Source: Narthecium ossifragum
Taxonomy: Eukaryota; Streptophyta; Magnoliopsida; Dioscoreales; Nartheciaceae
DNA: 64,000 nucleotides
Assembly (NCBI GenBank): GCA_963920575.1
Contig: OY986967.1
Location: forward strand, 12,642,061-12,706,060
Direction: 5' to 3'
Shown: positions 31,784 through 42,903 of the stretch, one piece after another
How the letters are laid out: the number at the start of each line of letters is the position of its first letter
How positions within the stretch are numbered: the stretch's first letter is position 1
Notes under the pieces: model-generated
What the model was told of the DNA's origin: nothing
What the model saw: the letters and a program-made list of their open reading frames with translations, nothing else
The model's database searches: none
Made by a program: the position numbers and the translations under genes

Positions 31784-32848
31784 TTGGAGTAGGAAACAAT
31801 CCTATTCTAACTTGGTTTGGATATACTCATATATGAAAGATGTCCAAACTAATATGACTCATAGTACAAATTACAAGAGTCCTAGTTCACTTATTCCTTC
31901 GGAGCACCCAAAATTGGTCACGTAGGATAAGAATTCTTCCAATTTTCGGAATTATTTAATTGGCCTAAAAAAAAAGAGAAGAAAGAGTAATGTAGGATGA
32001 GCATACATGAGTCCTACTAAAACTCTAATTCTTCCAATTTTCGGAATTTATGACTGAAACCAATGGACATAGAGTCCAAAACTAAATAAGACTCTAGAGT
32101 CCAAAAAAAAAAAAAAAAAGAGGAAACATTAACTTGGCATTAAATATGTGGGAGGAGTACATTATATATAAGTTTGCATGAGCTCCAACAAGTCCTCAAG
32201 CTTTCATCATTGGAAGTACCTATTGGCTTTAGCCTTGGCAAGATTCAACGGCAGGACTCCTGTGGGGTACATATTCTCACGGAACCTCCATCTCCATCCT
32301 AACTAATAGGGAGCTAAACTCAAATATTTGAGTAAATCTCTATCTAGCGTGAACTGGAAGCAAAATATATGTACTCCTAGCTCTACAAACCCAAATTCTT
32401 GACATTCTAGATCTCATCACTACATATGTCATCTCTCGAAGCCCGGTCTTTAGAGAGGACCTCTCACCAACACATACGAGGGGAAATCCAACAAAGGTCA
32501 TACACCAACTTTTTGAGCCTCTCATGTGATATGATGCACACACATGATTGGACCTACTCGTGTTGAGCAGAGCATGTCCATATCCTTCATGCAAACTCAA
32601 CAAGAACTCAGAGCACACATACATGCTCTAAGTTTCAAAGCCAACAATCAAAAAAAAAAAAAAAAAAAAATTCTCGCCCCTGGCGTCCGAGCTCAAGTCT
32701 CGAAACCCCAAAGTCTTCACAAATGATCTGGTCCCCTGTGAGCACCTCACACGACCAAATTCCGAGGTTGACAGATAACGTCAACATTCAAATTCCCCAA
32801 ACTTCTTCGAGCCCTGTGTGCTCGAGTCACATAAGTCTCACACGCAGG
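31386..32848. other. Tat element 3' internal region, non-coding, with A-runs
   Basis: I see no protein. It holds long A homopolymers (near 31748-31780, 32103-32119 and 32649-32670) and smaller ones. The sequence is otherwise unremarkable and AT-rich. Confidence 0.6.
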
Positions 32849-32863
32849 CCTCGAGGGGGCATC
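32849..32863 (+). other. Polypurine tract of the Tat element
   Basis: CTCGAGGGGGCATC abuts the 3' LTR start. The GAGGGGG core is the usual primer for plus-strand DNA synthesis. Confidence 0.75.
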
Positions 32864-33392
32864 TGTTGACACTGATTTTAGCTAAGGCTAAAATTAGTGA
32901 TATTCATGAAATATCTTGGCCAAGTACATGTCTCTCAAAATCACATATGACCATGTGCCCTCCACATATCCCTGGCTTTGATGGCATCCTACATAAATCA
33001 GGAAATAAAGGGCATTTTGGTAATTTTCGTCCCCAAGGGCATTTTGGTCATTTAACATCTCCAGGGGTGTAATGGCCTAACCCAAGGGTATTTTGGTCAT
33101 TTTACATCTCCAGAGATGTAATAATCCAAACCATGCATATTGGCCCTCCAACCTAACACCAGGGTATTTTGGTCCAAAATAAGTATGGGCCGATGGAGGG
33201 GCAGCTTGGTCATTTGCACATCGCCCTTGACCAAGGACATTTTGGTAAATTCACGAAATATCCAAAAATCCGACCGATATTCAAAATTCAAACAAATATC
33301 TAAATTCAAACATATTCGAACACATATGTTCGAAATTCAAACATGCACTTTGAATTCAAATAAAGGATTCAAGTTCAAAAGAGAATAAATCT

Positions 33393-33620
33393 CTCCAACT
33401 CCCGGATAGGATCTCATGGGAACAACCTCAACACCCAGATACGAGCTCCGGAACAACTTACGTATCTCTCAGATATGATCTCCCCGGATACGCTCCTAAC
33501 GCTCCAACTCCCGGATAGGATCTCATGGGAACAACCTCAACGCCCAGATACGATCCTCGGAACAACTTACGTATCTCTCAGGTACGATCTCTCCGGATAT
33601 GCGCCTAACACCCCAACTCC
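33393..33620 (+). repeat. Twofold 109-bp repeat in U3 of the Tat 3' LTR
   Basis: CTCCAACTCCCGGATAGGAT recurs at 33393 and 33502, and a third partial start (CCAACTCCCGAGATACGG) follows near 33610. The units lie just upstream of the TATA box, where LTR enhancers usually sit. The 5' LTR has lost them. Confidence 0.8.
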
Positions 33621-33681
33621 CGAGATACGGCAGGTCGCTTTCAAAATTCAAAGCGCCCGCCAGGAGTTCTAGGCCCTCGCC

Positions 33682-33689
33682 TATAAATA
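33682..33689 (+). promoter_or_regulatory. TATA box of the Tat 3' LTR
   Basis: TATAAATA is followed by a purine-rich start region and a GC-richer R/U5. The 5' LTR of the same element lacks the bases upstream of this box and retains only a partial match. Confidence 0.7.
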
Positions 33690-34266
33690 GAGAGGGGAGG
33701 GGAGTCTCTTGGTTCTTCTTGGCTCTTGACTCTCTTAGTTGGCTTGGCTCTCTGGGCTCGCTGGGCTTCTTTGCCTCTTAGCTTCCTTAGCTTCTGAGAG
33801 ACCTTGGAGATCGTACAGACACCCTGCCGGACTCTCCAGATACAGAGACGAAAGCTCCCCAACGTTGAAGGCCAAAAGCTGTAGATCCAGAGGAAAGGCA
33901 GAAGGCGCCGGCGTAAAAGAGGAAAGGCTCACCAACCTGAGGACCCTGTACCAGATCTGAGGAAGAAGACAAGAGCGCCTGCATTGGTAACGAAGGTGAG
34001 GGTTGGAGGCTCTGCCTCCACCCGATATCCTTCGATATATTCTTTTTTATGTCTTTTATTAAGTTATTTTATATTAATGTAAGGGGACTTTAGATCCCGA
34101 GTCCTTAATCAGGGGTTTTCCCTAAGGGGATGTAATTAACGGGTTGTCAGTCTGGCATCCCGGGAGTGTCGTGTCCACATATCACCCACATAATCAAAAT
34201 ATTTGTCGCAATGAAATCAAATCTCATTCCCCCGAGATGCATTCAGATTTCTTGTCGTACAAGGCG

Positions 34267-35505
34267 GAGGGTCCAGTGCTTGGCAGGGGAGCAGTGGCGG
34301 GACCGGATCACGGGCGGGACCAGGCCGCTCTAGAGGTGGAGGGGGCCAGTGGAGGCGTGTGTGTGCTTCTCCGGTGCGTGAGCAGCCAGACACCGTTCAG
34401 CAGTACCAGCAGGCAGTGGCAGAGCCACCCGTGCTCAGAGGATAGAGACTAGTTGGCTAGAGGTGGCACAGTCTGTAGATTCACCGATCGGAGGCACAGT
34501 CAGGGTAGACCGGGTCTGTCGATCTTGTTCTTTGGAGGTTGGAGACCTCCATGTCTGTCTAGACCTGCGGGTGCTAGACATGACAGGCTTTGATGTGATA
34601 CTCAGTATGGACTGGTTAGCAGCATAACCGAGCTATCATCGACTGTGATCGCCGGAGGGTGGTCGCTTGGACATCCGATGGGACACAGTTTGTGTTGTTG
34701 GGGGATCGGTTTTCAGCCGATTCCTTTGCTTGTGGTGTGGGGAGGCGTGGCAGCGAGCTTTCAGCCTTGCTGGCCAGCCTGTCCCTGTTTGGGTCAGAGG
34801 GAGTGCAGCAGAGCAGTTTCCCCAGGATCGTGTGCGACTACACCGACGTGTTTCCCGAGGTGTTACCAGGGCTTCCACCGCCCAGAGAGGTCGATTTTGA
34901 GATCGACCTGGTACCGGGTACCGCACCGATCTCTCTCCCAGCTTTCAGGATGGCACCAGCAGAGCAGAGTGAGTTGAGGACCCAGCTAGACGAGCTTACC
35001 AGCGGAGGTTTCATCCGTCCCAGCATGTCTCCCTGGGGCGGCGCTAGTGTTGTTCGCAAAGAAGAAGGATGGTACCCTTCGATTTTGCATAGACTACAGG
35101 CGGCTCAACAGGGTGACTGTGAAGAACCGGTATCCGATGTCGAGGATCGACAACCTGTTTGACCAGTTGCGAGGATCTTCAGTGTTCTCGAAGATCGACC
35201 TCCGCACTGGCTACCACCAGTTGAGGGTTCGGGATTGCGACATCCCGAAGACGGCTTTTCGGACTCGGTACGGCCTGTACGAGTTCGTGGTGATGCCGTT
35301 TGGGCTGACGAACGCACCAGCAGCGTTCATGGATCTCATGCAGAGGATCTTCCGGCCCTTCCTAGACGAGTTCGTGGTGGTGTTCGTCGACGACATTCTC
35401 ATCTACTCCCAGTCAGAGGCGGAGCACGGGCGACACTTGGCGACAGTGTTGCAGCTACTTCGGGAGCATCGGCTTTATGCCAATGCTTCCAAGTGCGAGT
35501 TCTAG
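34267..35505 (+). pseudogene. Chromovirus gag end, protease remnant and first half of reverse transcriptase
   Basis: After the Tat insertion, the first 250 bases are broken gag tail. Around 34555-34615 the protease C-terminus is visible (LDMTGFDVILSMDWLA), but the catalytic Asp region upstream is deleted. Frame 34659-35046 leads into reverse transcriptase ([31 protein letters not shown]). A frameshift near 35047 moves on to [16 protein letters not shown] and the catalytic [10 protein letters not shown]. An in-frame TAG at 35503-35505 then interrupts it, one base from a Trp codon. The following frame continues from 35515. Confidence 0.88.
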
Positions 35506-35514
35506 CTTGCACAG

Positions 35515-37758
35515 GTGGGATTCCTTGGACACGTGGTGTCAGCAGCAGGGATCTCAGTTGACCCGGCCAATGTCGAGGCAGTGGTACAGTGGCAAAGACC
35601 GAGGACAGTGTTTGAGGTCCGTAGTTTCTTAGGCCTGGCGGGTTACTACAGACGAATCGTGCGGGACTTCTCCAAAGTTGCCGGATCGTTGACCAAACTG
35701 ACACAGAAGGCCGTCCCGTTCGTATGGGATGATGCTTGTGAGAGAGCCTTCGTGGAGCTGAGGACGAGGTTGACCAGTGCGCCGGTGCTGATCGTCCCCG
35801 AGCGAGGTGTTGGTTACAGTGTTTACTGTGACGCTAGCGGTGAGGGTTTGGGATGTGTCCTCATGCAGGAGGGGCACGTAGTTTCCTATGGTTCTCGTCA
35901 GCTGAAAAACCATGAGAAGAACTACCCGACTCACGACTTGGAGCTAGCAGCGGTGGTCTTCGCCCTGAAGACCTGGCGGCATTACCTCTATGGCGAGAAG
36001 TTCTCAGTCTTCTCGGACCATAAGAGTTTGAGGCACGTTTTCACCCAACGTGACCTCAACCTAAGGCAGCGACGCTGGATGGAGCTACTGGAGGACTACG
36101 ACTTTGCGTTGCATTACCATCCTGATAAGGCAAATGTCGTAGCAGACGCACTGAGCAGGCAGGTGAGAGACACCAAAGCAACAGTTGGAGGGTTGTCAGC
36201 TCGGCAGTGGCAGGCTCTAGAGACGGCGGGCCAGTTGGGGCTTGAGTTTGAGGATCGGGGATCCAGCAGCTTCCTCTACGCAGTGCAGAGTATGCCAGCA
36301 GTTCTAGCCAGAGTGTTAGAGGCACAGCACAGTGACCCAGAGCTCGAGGAGTTATGTACAGCAGCGGGCGCGGAGGGCGCAGACGGAGACTGGACAGTAT
36401 CGCCAGACGGAGGGCTACGGTTCCGAGGCAGAATAGCGGTTCCAGCAGATCCAGTTCTTCGAGACGACGTCCTGCGAGAGTTCCACCACTCTCGCTTTGC
36501 AGTTCATCCCGGCAGCACCAAGATGTACCAGGATCTTCGGCGACAGTTCTGGTGGCGCGGGATGAAGAGAGCAGTGACGGAGTTCGTATCGCGCTGCCTT
36601 ACCTGTCAGAAGGTCAAGGCAGAGCACCAGCGGACTCCGGGGTTACTTCAGCCACTTCCACTAGCTGAGTGGAAGTGGGAGCACATCACGATGGACTTCG
36701 TGACCGGACTACCGAGATCTCCTAGGGGGAATGACGCGATTTGGGTCATCGTTGATCGATTGACCAAATCGGCGCACTTCCTGCCTATGCGGGTGATAGA
36801 CTCGACGGACAGGTTAGGCAGCTTGTACGTCAGAGAGGTGGTCAGACTACACGGAGTTCCAGTTTCTATCATGTTAGACCGTGACCCCAGGTTCACCAGC
36901 AGGTTCTGGCGCGACTTTCAGGAGGAAGTTGGCACACTCCTGACTTTCAGTACGGTATTCCATCCGCAGAAAGACGGGCAATCAGAGCGGACGATCCAGA
37001 TCTTAGAGGACATGCTGAGAGCATGTGTCCTCGATGCAGGAGGCAGCTGGGAGGAGCACGTTCCCTTGGTGGAGTTCGCCTACAATAACAGCTACCAGTC
37101 CAGTCTTGGAGTAGCGCCTTTCGAGGCGTTGTACGGTAGGCCGTGTCGTTCCCCAGTGTGCTGGACAAAGGTTGGAGAGGCTTCACTCACCGGTACAGAC
37201 ATTTTCAGGCAGTCGTTAGAGAGGTTAGTGCAGATCAGGCAGAGGCTTCTGACGGCTCAGAGCCGACAGAAGAGTTATGCAGATCAGAGGCGACGACCGT
37301 TAGAGTTTGCAGTCGGCGACCGAGTGTTTTTGCGAGCATCGCCGTACAGAGGTTCTGTCAGGTTTGGCAGAGGTGGCAAGTTGGCGCCGAGGTTTGTCGG
37401 GCCATTTGAGATCTTAGAGAGGGTCGGCGAGGTAGTTTACCGCCTGGATCTTTCTCAGCACATGTCTGTTGTGCATCTGACTTTCCATGTGTCGATGCTG
37501 AGGAAGTATCACCCAGACCCGTCTCATGTCATCAGAGTGGATGACATTGAGCTTGAGGCAGACGCTAGTTTTGTTGAGCAGCCGGTTCAGGTACTTGACC
37601 GAAGGGATCAGGTCTTGCGGGGCAAGACGATTCCCTTGGTCAAGGTACTGTGGAGGCATAGAGGCACCGAGAAGGTCACTTGGGAGCGCGAGGCACGCAT
37701 GCGACAGGAGTTTCCGCAGTTGTTTTCTTCTCCAAGTACTTCTTGTCCTGTCCTCTAG
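35515..37758 (+). CDS. Chromovirus pol: end of RT, RNase H, integrase, chromodomain
   Basis: It is a 747-codon frame continuing the interrupted RT. Residues 1-65 are the RT thumb and connection ([15 protein letters not shown]). RNase H lies at about 98-216 with CDAS, DLELAAV, SDHKSL and ADALSR. The integrase zinc finger (HHSRFAVH ... CLTC) is near 320-365. The core has the first Asp in MDFVTGLP, the second in LDRDPRF and Glu in the [13 protein letters not shown] segment. The final 60 residues are a chromodomain ([17 protein letters not shown] ... [16 protein letters not shown]), which targets modified histones in this lineage. It stops 73 bases before the 3' LTR. Confidence 0.93.
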   Translation: MGFLGHVVSAAGISVDPANVEAVVQWQRPRTVFEVRSFLGLAGYYRRIVRDFSKVAGSLTKLTQKAVPFVWDDACERAFVELRTRLTSAPVLIVPERGVGYSVYCDASGEGLGCVLMQEGHVVSYGSRQLKNHEKNYPTHDLELAAVVFALKTWRHYLYGEKFSVFSDHKSLRHVFTQRDLNLRQRRWMELLEDYDFALHYHPDKANVVADALSRQVRDTKATVGGLSARQWQALETAGQLGLEFEDRGSSSFLYAVQSMPAVLARVLEAQHSDPELEELCTAAGAEGADGDWTVSPDGGLRFRGRIAVPADPVLRDDVLREFHHSRFAVHPGSTKMYQDLRRQFWWRGMKRAVTEFVSRCLTCQKVKAEHQRTPGLLQPLPLAEWKWEHITMDFVTGLPRSPRGNDAIWVIVDRLTKSAHFLPMRVIDSTDRLGSLYVREVVRLHGVPVSIMLDRDPRFTSRFWRDFQEEVGTLLTFSTVFHPQKDGQSERTIQILEDMLRACVLDAGGSWEEHVPLVEFAYNNSYQSSLGVAPFEALYGRPCRSPVCWTKVGEASLTGTDIFRQSLERLVQIRQRLLTAQSRQKSYADQRRRPLEFAVGDRVFLRASPYRGSVRFGRGGKLAPRFVGPFEILERVGEVVYRLDLSQHMSVVHLTFHVSMLRKYHPDPSHVIRVDDIELEADASFVEQPVQVLDRRDQVLRGKTIPLVKVLWRHRGTEKVTWEREARMRQEFPQLFSSPSTSCPVL

Positions 37759-37831
37759 TGTAGTTGTTTTGTTGTTCCGAGCCCTACCCTTATCGAATCT
37801 CGGGACGAGATTTCCTTTAAGGGTAATAGGA

Positions 37832-40237
37832 TGTGAGGACCTGCCCCTCTACTCCTGTGGCTCGTTGTAGACCGCAAGGGAAATTTGGTAAATTGCGCCT
37901 TGTTGGTTTGTTTCACACCCGCGTGTGCACACACTGGCCTTGTATGTGTTAGTGTTTGTTTAGAATGGCTAGGTGGACCCGGGATCGAAAGATCCGGACT
38001 TGAGCTTGAGTTCTTGCCCAAGTTTAGCTTTCAGCACACAAAGGATCGATCCTCTCTGGCTAAGGGATCGATCCTCTTCGTGCCAGAAAGCCTTGTGAAT
38101 CGTCTTGAAGGATCGATCCTTCGTTGAGGAAGGATCGATCATTTATAAATCGGTTGGTTTTCTGCTTCGCGAGGACGGCCGCCGTTGGCCGTCGCTCTCT
38201 CCCGTCAGAGGGGGAAGACTTCCCCTCCCCTTCTTTCACTTTTTCCCCTCTTTCCCGGCTGTCCCCTCCCCCCTTTTCCCTCTTTTTCTTCTCCTCTTCC
38301 TCCTCCTTTCTTCTTCTTCTCTTCTCTTCTCCCCCGAAGCTCTGCTCTTCCCCTGTTTTTCCGGCAGCCACCTTCCCCTCTTCCGTTCTCCCTCCTCCGA
38401 CCATCAAATTGGGTGTTCTTTGGCTCGTTGGATTCGTGACAACGAGAGGAAGATCCCTGAAGAGGTTTGGAGGCTTGTTGGTGATCAAATCGCGGGGAAT
38501 CAGCCGAGGAAAGCGCAGCTAGGTAGGGTTATACCTACTGATGTCCTTTTCGGGTTTTCTTGAGATCTAGCCGTTGGATCTTGTTGATCCTTGCTTTATT
38601 GGTTTCCTTATGCCTTTTAGAATAACTCATTTAAGTTTCATATTAATCAGTTGAGATTTGAGTAGGTTTTATGGATGATTAGTCTCGGATTTCTGGTTTT
38701 CTGCTGTTCTTGAGAAACATCCGGCTTGCGGCGAGTTTTCCGGCCGGCGAGTACATAATCTTGGCTTTTCATAAACATAAGAGTTGTAGAACTATTCGTT
38801 AGCTTTCCATTCCATCTTGTTTCATATTTGTCCGATTTATGTACGATTTCTTATGAATTGTTTACTGAAGGGCTGCGTTGCAGCAATTAATGGGTAAGTT
38901 AGTTTGATTAACGATTTTGATTAGCGTTTTCCCGTTAATCCAACCGTTGGATGATTATGATTTTTGGATATGATGATCCTGGTTTATACACCTACTGGTG
39001 ACTAAGTTGGATCTTGAATCCGACGTCCTTTGGATGTCGGATCGACGGGATCAATTAGCCCCTAAGTAGAGGCTTTGGGTGTTTTTGAATATAATATTAT
39101 ATTTCGGAATATAATATTAGATTGTGTTTTGTTAATCATCGTTTTCGGGGTTGCTTCCCGTTGCAGGAGTTCGCGGTTGACGGTCGTGGTACCGTCGTAA
39201 TGCCGGGACCCGCTGCGGATCGGCTGGCAGCGGTTGGTAGTACCGCTGCAGCGATCCAGTTGACTTGTATGCTATATTTGACATACTGTTGCATGCCTAT
39301 CACCTGTTTGTGTATGTCATAGCATGCATCCTTGAATTGTGCATTAGTTGCATTGGTTAGGGCGTGGGTGATCTTTGGGTCGCCGTCCCGAGGCTGGAAG
39401 CTCGGACTTAGCCCTAGGACCGGGGTTGGGTTGTTTGGACCCGGTTTGAATTGTGATTTCCAGTCGATTCGATGATAGGCTTAGATGACTGGTACACTTG
39501 TGGCTTGATGATTGTAGAGGTCGTGTCGGCCTCGAGTCGGATCTGAGGTGTAGCCGGTGTCCGGCTTTTCTTAAAACTCTTGAGTAGAGGTTTTGCCTAC
39601 TCAGTGGTGTCTCTTCCCACCAAACAGTGTTCAGTGTCCTGTTGAGAGTCAGCAGTGCCGTTTCCTGCTACTGAGTGTGACCCGACATGTGACCAGCCCG
39701 GCTGGAAGACCATGATCGGGGCCTCAGGGACACGCGGTGGGGTTATGGGACCCCTGTATACACCCAGGTCTTACTTGAGGGCGACACTGTTGCGTTTCCC
39801 TCTTCCTTCTGTGTGTCGTAGTGTAGATCCCTACTGAGCTTAGTGCTCACACCTACCCGGGCTGCGTTTTGCAGGTGCAGGCGTCAGTTCTCCCTCTGTG
39901 GCCCCTACCGGACAGTTGGTTGGCGGTGCGGCGGCGCCTGGTGGCTTTTGAGAGGTGATGATCGTTTATTGCTTTTACCTTATGTTAGTTAGTCTCTTAC
40001 GGGAGTGATGTTGTATTTTGAATTTTCCCCTCTCCGAGGATTTGTATATTAACACTTTGAGTTTTAATCTGTGGTTTGAGGTTATGCTAATCATTGTTGT
40101 TTTAACTGAGGGTGTTTTGGTGAATTGGTAGGGAGACCAATAGGTTAGAGGGAACCATCGTTGTTCTTTTTCCGCGTTTGTAGGTTCCAGTTCCCGTCGT
40201 CCGCCCCGGTTGGGCTTTCGCGGGTCGGGGCGCGACA
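37832..40237 (+). repeat. Chromovirus 3' LTR (2406 bp)
   Basis: It starts TGTGAGGACC just after the purine-rich TTTAAGGGTAATAGGA and ends GGGCGCGACA. It is complete and supplies the 220 bp missing from the 5' LTR. It contains GATCGATCCT palindromes (38043-38140), a C/T-rich tract (38215-38400) and a direct pair of GAATATAATATTA (near 39088 and 39107). Confidence 0.92.
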
Positions 40238-40719
40238 TAGGATAGATTGTGCCAAGGTCATTAGGAGTAGTATAACTTAAAATAATCATAGGACCGAAGA
40301 TAATCTATATCAAGAAAGATAGGCTATACCGTTAGGAACATAAATCTTATTTTTGGGATTCATACAAGCTTAAGAAGCTGAGTCCATAATGTTTAGAGAA
40401 TAAGACAAGAGGATAACTGAACAATACAGAAAGTGAAACTAAGGTGGATTGAGTAATCCTAGGTATCTTTCTTAGTGGTTTAATAATAACTTTTACTTGC
40501 TTTTCTTAGATAGCTTTAGTTAATTCAAATCTATCATTACTTCATTTTCTTAGGTTTAGGGTTTTGAGAATTGATTTTAGTTATTTTTGGTAAATTCCCT
40601 GTTCTTCGACTCCGGACTTCACCACTATTCTACCTAGTAGATTAATGATTGGATAAGAATTATAAATTTAATATTTGATTGAGTTTGCAATGTTTTAACG
40701 ACACGTTCGCAACACATCA
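40238..40719 (+). mobile_element. Athila-like 3' LTR, right piece
   Basis: It continues the LTR interrupted at 13374. It holds CCCTGTTCTTCGACTCCGG, a typical late-LTR landmark of Athila elements, and ends CGTTCGCAACACATCA, which pairs with the TGATG start. It marks the right end of the nest. Confidence 0.65.
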
Positions 40720-41560
40720 GACGCAACCGCTTGGCTGCGGTCCTTCTCGTGGTGCGGGTGGCATGAGGTCGGTGAGCACCGGGCCGAGAGAGAGAGGAGG
40801 GCCGGAGGAGAGAGGGGAAGAAGGACTTGGCTTGCCGGAAGAACAAGGAAGAAGGAAGAAAGATAAGGTAGGCTAAAATAAGGCTAGACCAAGGAAAAGA
40901 GAGAAGGAGAAATACCCGGATGAAGAAGATTGTTGCTAGCAAGGCCGATGACAATGGTCGCCAAAGGGGGGAGCTCGAAGGGATCAGGGGAGCTCGGAGA
41001 GCTCCTTGGTGACTTGGGAGGCGAGCTCCCTAGAACAATCCCTCGTCTGGACCGAGCCTTGAAATCACAATAGTCTTTGATTTAATTATTCTGAGAATGT
41101 GTTTCTCATTGATTTAGGGGCCTTTAAATAGGCAAAGTACAATAGACCTAAACGGAGTTGAACTCCAACTCAATAACTTCCTACTTAAGTAATGACCTAA
41201 TTAAGAAATAGAAGTAAAAGTTTTACTATAATGTAAACAACTAAATTATGAAAGTAAAATAGGAAAACAGTAAGGGCGCCGTTTGGCGCCAGCGCGAATC
41301 CCGCGCGGAATGATTTCGAAAATCAGGATCCGCTCTTCTCGAGTGGACGCCGAATTGGAATCCGCTCCGGCGGAACGCGCCCTAAATGACTTAAATTAGA
41401 ATAGTGTGAACTAGTGGTTTATGGGGCCCACATTGGTCGGCTCCTCAAGGGAGGCCGCCCAACCTAGTTCAAGCTGGGTCAGCCTTTTGGGCTTGTTGGG
41501 CCAAGGACCTGTTTAGACTCGAGTGGGGTCCTTGAGTGTGTGGACCAGATTAGAGATATC
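40720..41560 (-). mobile_element. Probable LTR fragment, minus strand, upstream of the host gene
   Basis: The layout resembles the minus-strand solo LTR at 44773-46606: purine-rich leader, then AGCTCCCTAGAACAATCCCT (near 41026), a minus-strand TATA-like box near 41130-41140 and an AT-rich segment. No clear ends or target duplication were found. A small MITE sits inside it. Confidence 0.4.
41271..41385. mobile_element. Tourist-like MITE (PIF/Harbinger type), 109 bp
   Basis: The element at 41274-41382 begins GGGCGCCG and ends GAACGCGCCC, short inverted ends that start GGGCGC. It is flanked by the trinucleotide TAA on both sides (41271-41273 and 41383-41385), as expected for PIF/Harbinger insertion. 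It has no coding capacity and is GC-richer than its surroundings. Confidence 0.7.
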
Positions 41561-41871
41561 CACCTTTTGAAATAAAATCCTTTCAGATATCTTCACCGTA
41601 TGATGTAACCCATGCCTTATATCCTATAATTTTCGGAGCCTTTTGTGATATTATTAGAAATCCAGTGGGTTTTGTAACATGTAGATTTGGCCGAACATAA
41701 AAAAAACAAAAGAAAAAAATAGAACTAAAGCATTTTGTTTTTAAAGAAAAAAAAGGCTTTACCTTCTCCTTCTTCAAGGCCTGGCTTCCTATGGGTTTTC
41801 CCAACCCCAATGCGGATGCGCCGAAGCCAATTCTCTCTTTAACTCCGCATTAATCCCCAATTCCATCCACC

Positions 41872-41879
41872 TATATATG
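41872..41879 (+). promoter_or_regulatory. Likely TATA box of the ubiquitin protease gene
   Basis: TATATATG lies 151 bases before the start codon and is followed by a C/T-rich leader (41905-41935), common in plant 5' UTRs. An out-of-frame ATG at 41973 lies between it and the chosen start. The region 41561-42022 is otherwise non-coding. Confidence 0.5.
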
Positions 41880-42022
41880 TAAATCCATATCTCAATCCTT
41901 AATCAAGGTCCTCCTGCTCTCCTCTCCTCTCCGGCGCCAGCGCCGATCCGGAGGCGGGCGGGTTCGCGATCGATGAGGGTTATCTCCTCCACCTCCGCCG
42001 GAACCGATCCCCACCGCCGCCG

Positions 42023-42903
42023 ATGTCATCCTCCTCCGGCCAGCTCCCACGCTACCACGCCTTGCGGACGCTTCCGCCTCCCCCCTGCCCCCATCTCTCC
42101 GTCTACCGCTCCGCAGCCGCCGCCGGAAACGCCGCGCCCCTCCGCTCCCTCCGCCGATGCCTCCGGCCCCTCCCCCCCGGCCGTGCGGAGCTCCTCCGCG
42201 ACCCCCTCGAGCTCCCTCGTTGCTCCCCCTGCTCCTCCCACTCCAACACTAACGGCGTCATCGCTTCCAACGGCAGCAGCGGCGGCGACGCGAGGCTTTA
42301 CGCCTGCCTGGCGTGCGCGGCCGTCACGTGCCCGGCTCATGCGGCGGCGCACGCCGCGTCCCGGGCGGGGCATGAGATCGGCGTCGACGTCGACCGCGCC
42401 GAGCTCTACTGCGGCGCGTGCGGCGACCAGGTCTACGACGCCGATTTCGATGCCGCTGTCGTCCTGACCCACCGCTCCTTCGCCACTGGTCCGCCGCCGC
42501 CTCCGGAAAAGCCCTGGAAGCGGAGGCGGGTGGAGTACCGCCCGTGGATCCCGGATCCCAAGGAGAAGGTTCTAATGGGACGCGGACCCAGCGCAGTGGC
42601 ACCAGGATCCGATACGTGGGCTGGAGGATTGAGGGGGCTCAACAACCTGGGGAATACATGCTTCATGAACTCGGTGCTCCAGGCGCTGCTCCACGCGCCG
42701 CCCATGAGGAACTACTTCTTGAGCGACCGGCACAACCAGGAGGTGTGCCAGCGGAGAGGCAGCAAGAAGAAGAAAAGTGGAATTGGTGCTGGGGTTGAGG
42801 ATGGCGGTTTGAAAGTGTGCTTGGCTTGTGATTTGGATGCAATGTACTCGGCAGTGTTCTCCGGGGATCAAAAACCATATAGCCCTGCGCGATTTCTTTA
42901 TAG
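42023..42903 (+). CDS. UBP22: UBP22-like exon 1
   Basis: It is 881 bases and very GC-rich, as in many monocot first exons. It encodes the zinc-finger UBP domain, a basic linker (KPWKRRRVEYRPW) and the Cys box. The donor is TATAG|GTACGC, splitting a Ser codon after two bases. The ATG was chosen because it is in frame with the conserved domain; the earlier ATG at 41973 is in another frame. Confidence 0.92.

Larger units (their letters stand above)
32864..34261 (+). repeat. Tat element 3' LTR (complete, 1398 bp)
   Basis: It starts TGTTGACACTG and ends TTGTCGTACA. It keeps the segment lost from the 5' LTR, including the TATA box and a twofold 109-bp repeat. The shared parts of the two LTRs differ at about a dozen positions by eye (about 1%), so the insertion is recent on an evolutionary scale. 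Confidence 0.93.
16511..34266 (+). mobile_element. Tat-lineage Ty3/gypsy retrotransposon, 17.7 kb, with antisense extra gene and tandem array
   Basis: The element occupies 16516-34261 and is bounded by TGTTGAC...CGTACA ends and 5-bp duplications AGGCG (16511-16515 and 34262-34266). Order: 5' LTR, PBS, gag region with a long N-terminal extension, protease, reverse transcriptase, two RNase H domains, integrase, a 110-bp tandem array, an antisense gene with a plant mobile domain, a polypurine tract, and the 3' LTR. No chromodomain is present. The second RNase H and the antisense extra ORF are known marks of the Tat clade. About a dozen differences separate the shared LTR parts. Frameshifts and stops in gag and integrase mean it is not autonomous now. 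Confidence 0.9.
13375..40237 (+). mobile_element. Tekay-type chromovirus, split by a nested Tat element
   Basis: It is a Ty3/gypsy element with a 5' LTR (13375-15565, truncated), an initiator-Met PBS, a gag remnant (15768-16515), pro-pol (34262-37758) ending in a chromodomain, and a 3' LTR (37832-40237). The long LTRs near 2.4 kb and the C-terminal chromodomain point to the Tekay/Del lineage. The two LTRs show roughly 40 substitutions over about 2.2 kb by eye, so it is older than the Tat element inside it, which agrees with the nesting order. Gag and protease carry internal deletions, so it cannot move by itself. Confidence 0.85.
1545..40719 (+). mobile_element. Outer element: 5'-truncated, pol-deleted Athila-like Ty3/gypsy retrotransposon split by nested insertions
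   Basis: Its pieces lie in order on the + strand: gag (1545-3157), protease region (5732-6738), 3' untranslated region (10600-13203) with a polypurine tract at its end, and a 3' LTR split into 13204-13374 and 40238-40719. The LTR ends pair as TGATG and CATCA. The gag C-terminus (TLRSGK), the DLGASVNLLP protease motif and the conserved 3' UTR landmarks (GGGAGACAACC near 10771; the CTCGAG...GTTGGGGG stretch just before the LTR) are as in plant Athila elements. No reverse transcriptase, RNase H or integrase remains. The 5' LTR and PBS are absent, so the element begins abruptly inside gag. Everything between the pieces is later insertion. Confidence 0.75.
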
